Origin: Amorphoplanes friuliensis DSM 7358
GTDB lineage: Bacteria; Actinomycetota; Actinomycetes; Mycobacteriales; Micromonosporaceae
NCBI RefSeq assembly: GCF_000494755.1
Contig: NC_022657.1
Span: 2,456,001 to 2,520,000, forward strand
Reading direction: 5' to 3'
DNA: 64,000 bases
Position numbers and translations under genes: made by a program. Positions 61,953-64,000 of the stretch are shown piece after piece (the stretch's first letter is position 1; every line of letters begins with the position of its first letter). The notes beneath the pieces were generated by a model. It was given only the letters and a program-made list of their open reading frames with translations, was not told the DNA's origin and made no database searches.

Positions 61953-62314
61953 GCCGGCGGCGCCTCGTCGCTGCCGGCCACCCGGCGGATCTCGAACTTC
62001 GAACCGGTGACCGCCGGGAACCGCGTGGCCCAGTCGACGGCCTCCTGCCTCGAGGCGACCTCGAGCAGGAAGTACCCGCCGAACAGTTCCCTGGTGCTGC
62101 CGTACGGTCCGTCGGTGACCACCGGGGATTCACCGCTGAAGTCGACCACCACACCGCGGGCCGGCTCGTCGAGCCCTTCGGCCGCGAGCAGCACACCGGC
62201 TTTGATCATCTCCTCGATGAACTGCCCGGTCGCCGCCATCGCCTCGTCGATCGAGGCCATCATGGCCGCGTTCGACGCGTCGGTACCCCGCATGATCAGC
62301 ATGTACTTCGACAA
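61904..62314 (-). CDS. YciI/DGPF-domain protein
   Basis: 136 residues; GAGGAGA before ATG. Core YciI/DGPF motifs MLIMRGTDAS, VVTDGPYGSTRELFGGYFLLEV and a C-terminal disordered tail rich in Ala/Glu/Asp. The family is often adjacent to ECF sigma factors, but none is here. The role is unknown. The 3' end overlaps the DegT gene. Confidence 0.8.
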   Translation of the reverse strand: MSKYMLIMRGTDASNAAMMASIDEAMAATGQFIEEMIKAGVLLAAEGLDEPARGVVVDFSGESPVVTDGPYGSTRELFGGYFLLEVASRQEAVDWATRFPAVTGSKFEIRRVAGSDEAPPAYEPATEDRAASDNPA

Positions 62315-62404
62315 CTCGGTCTCCTCGTGCGCCGGGCCTCGCTCGGGCCCTGTCCTGCACGCGTCGAACGAGCGCCGCGCGGATCGACACGGCCCGGGCT
62401 GTTT

Positions 62405-63346
62405 TCAGCCGGCGGGGAAGTAGTGCCCGTTGTCGAGGTCGGCGAGCAGTCCGGGCTGAGCGGGTTCCCAGCCCAGCGTCCGGCGGGTGATGAGGTTGGA
62501 CGCCGGGAGATCGAGCGTGACCAGGTTGGCGAGGAAACCGAAGTAGCCCGGCAGCATCAGCACGTCGGCGGGAATGCTCACGGCGGGCAGCCCCAGCCGG
62601 CTGCCGATGGCCTCGGCGATCGCGCGTACCGTGATGCCCTCGTCCTCGATCGCGTGCCAGTACCGGCCGGCCGGTCCCTGTTCCAGCGCCAGCCGGAACA
62701 GCGACGCGACATCGCGGATGTGCACGGCCTGCCACAGGTTCTGCCCGTCGCCGGGGTAACCGACGACGCCCTTCTCCTGGGCCAGCGCGATCAGCAGCGG
62801 GAGGAAGCCCGCACTGTCGGTCGTGCTGTGCGCGATGGGGGGAATGCGCACGATCGAGGACCGCACTCCCTGCTCGGCGAGGCCGACCACGGTGGTCTCC
62901 ACGATGTTGCGCACCCGCAGGGTGCCGCGGAACTCGTCGCCGCCGGGCAGGGCCGGGTCCTGCTCGGTGGCCGGCCGGCCCAGGTTCTCCCATCCGGGCG
63001 AGCCGATGCTGCCCGCCGCGACCAGCGGTTTTCCCGTACCCGCGAGCGCCTCGCCGAGCGCCAGCACGATCGCGAGCTCGGCGGCGGTCACGGCGTCGAT
63101 CCCGCCGGACATCATCAGCTCACGCCGCCATCCGACGTGGATGACGCCGTCGGACTCCGCGGCCGCCTGCCGCAGCCCGCCGAGGTCTTCCAGATCGCCG
63201 CGGCGCACCTTCGCGCCGAGAGCCGACAGGGCCGCCGCGGCCGTGTCCGACCGGGCCAGGCTGGTGACCTCGTGCCCGGCGGCAACGAGCTCGGGGATGA
63301 TGGCCGAACCGGCATGGCCGGTCCCACCAGTGACAAACACGCGCAT
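62405..63346 (-). CDS. NAD-dependent epimerase / extended SDR protein
   Basis: 313 residues, ATG 63346 with AAGGACA. The Rossmann motif TGGTGHAGSAI starts the protein; the middle has AAGSIGSPGW, RIPPIAHSTT and AVHIRDVASLFRLAL. It lacks the usual YxxxK at the expected place, as do many NAD(P)H-binding atypical SDRs. Function unknown. It is followed on the same strand by YciI, 90 bp away. Confidence 0.78.
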   Translation of the reverse strand: MRVFVTGGTGHAGSAIIPELVAAGHEVTSLARSDTAAAALSALGAKVRRGDLEDLGGLRQAAAESDGVIHVGWRRELMMSGGIDAVTAAELAIVLALGEALAGTGKPLVAAGSIGSPGWENLGRPATEQDPALPGGDEFRGTLRVRNIVETTVVGLAEQGVRSSIVRIPPIAHSTTDSAGFLPLLIALAQEKGVVGYPGDGQNLWQAVHIRDVASLFRLALEQGPAGRYWHAIEDEGITVRAIAEAIGSRLGLPAVSIPADVLMLPGYFGFLANLVTLDLPASNLITRRTLGWEPAQPGLLADLDNGHYFPAG

Positions 63347-63378
63347 GCGACTGTCCTTGTGTGTCGTGGGAGAGAACG

Positions 63379-63996
63379 TCAGAGGACTGCGGCGCCCAGG
63401 GCGGTTTCGAAGCCGGCGCCGTTGCGGGACACGCCCACCAGCAGCAGACCGGCCCATTCCAGGGCGTGGGCCATCCCGAGATCTCCGGCGTCGAGGGCCC
63501 GCATGTCCAGGCTCTCCAGGAACGCCGCCACACGGGCCTTGGCCTCGGTGCTGTCGGCGGCGAAGAACGCATCCATGGGCTTGTCCTGGGCCAGGACACC
63601 GCCGTAGATCGTGTTGAACGCCTTCACGACGTGGGCGCCCTCGGGGGCCTTGGCCGCGATCTGCTGGGCCACCGAGTTGCCCGGGGAGGTGGCCAGTCCG
63701 TCACCGTTGGCGTTGAACGGGTTGGTGATGTCGACGACGATCTTGCCGGCCAGTGCGTCGCCGTAGTGCGCGACCACGTCGACCGCGCCGGCGTACAGGA
63801 CAGCCAGGACGACGATGTCACCCGCCGGCCGGGATCCGTACGCGCCGACTGTGGCGCCGTTGCCGATCCCGTCGGCGAGTGCCTGAGCCTTGGCGGTGGT
63901 GCGGCTCATGAACTCGACGGTGTGGCCGTGCTTGACCGCGCGGGTGCCGATGGCCGTGGCCATGTTGCCCGAGCCAATGATGCTGATGCTGGTCAT
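63379..63996 (-). CDS. NADPH-dependent F420 reductase-like oxidoreductase
   Basis: 205 residues from ATG 63996, near the right window edge. A Rossmann fold with IIGSGNMATAI at the N-terminus and the family's VVDITNPFNANG, VVKAFNTIYGGVL and HALEWAGLLLVGVSRNGAGFE motifs match F420-dependent NADP reductase-like proteins (Fno/NpdG family, Pfam F420_oxidored). Reaction: probable hydride transfer involving NADP(H), with or without F420. It is 32 bp upstream of the epimerase and probably in its operon. Confidence 0.83.
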   Translation of the reverse strand: MTSISIIGSGNMATAIGTRAVKHGHTVEFMSRTTAKAQALADGIGNGATVGAYGSRPAGDIVVLAVLYAGAVDVVAHYGDALAGKIVVDITNPFNANGDGLATSPGNSVAQQIAAKAPEGAHVVKAFNTIYGGVLAQDKPMDAFFAADSTEAKARVAAFLESLDMRALDAGDLGMAHALEWAGLLLVGVSRNGAGFETALGAAVL

Positions 63997-64000
63997 GATG

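Noticed and set aside
60866..63607. 913-aa plus-strand frame across DegT, YciI and epimerase genes
   Set aside because: It crosses three genes with recognisable domains in other frames or strands.
1..64000. Transposase, integrase, phage or secondary-metabolite megasynthase genes
   Set aside because: None is recognisable on either strand, so no mobile element is claimed beyond the tRNA scar.

Overview
The window is about 64 kb of high-GC actinobacterial chromosome. F420-dependent and mycothiol-type oxidoreductases, a complete LpqY-SugABC trehalose importer, GTG/TTG starts, many leaderless promoters and abundant two-component and NB-ARC/TPR regulators together suggest a Micromonosporaceae-like organism (Actinoplanes and relatives). 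The genus is inferred from gene content and style, not from a database match. No rRNA, CRISPR array, transposase, integrase or phage gene was seen.

Region by region. 0-8.1 kb: a partial TauE/SafE exporter, a GH63/MGH1-like glycosidase, an F420-dependent luciferase-like enzyme, a giant SCO7613-type membrane protein and an inositol-monophosphatase-family enzyme. 8.15-11.2 kb: a truncated tRNA-Gly 3' half with a hairpin terminator, followed by a poorly conserved AT-richer stretch holding small ORFs and an orphan membrane protein; it looks like an integration scar. 11.2-16.4 kb: a mycothiol-dependent nitroreductase-like protein and the lpqY-sugA-sugB-sugC operon, closed by a 15-bp terminator. 16.4-26 kb: small enzymes and lipoproteins (one with an FtsX-like ectodomain), an aldo/keto reductase, a CutRS-like two-component system divergent from a DUF5666 protein with paired 11-bp-period operators between them, and a TrpE-TrpG fusion controlled by a classical Trp-Trp leader-peptide attenuator.

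26-43 kb: a receiver protein plus CHASE3 histidine kinase, a beta-lactamase-fold hydrolase, a LacI regulator next to a GH13 alpha-glucosidase, a SAM methyltransferase coupled to an internally duplicated P-loop protein, an HxlR regulator divergent from an aldo/keto reductase, a YcaQ-like protein, a YceI protein, a MacB-type export operon, an AlaA-type aminotransferase and a membrane protein with a well-formed leaderless promoter carrying a palindrome. 43-54 kb: a lectin-like secreted protein, a sensor kinase divergent from an operon of receiver, HEAT-repeat protein and processive GT2, a DUF3159 protein, an XRE-NB-ARC-TPR regulator whose upstream region holds an iron-box-like site, a large hairpin and three heptamer repeats, then a GAF-SpoIIE phosphatase and a PAP2 phosphatase.

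54-62 kb is an exopolysaccharide locus: LuxR-type regulator, VanZ protein, GT4, then an apparent operon of NDP-sugar dehydratase, nucleotide-sugar dehydrogenase, initiating sugar transferase and DegT-type aminotransferase. No flippase or polymerase is present in the window. 62-64 kb holds a YciI protein and two NAD(P)-binding oxidoreductases.

The most unusual items are the tRNA-Gly scar, the trp attenuator, the control region at 49.39-49.61 kb, the duplicated P-loop protein, and the receiver-HEAT-GT2 operon.
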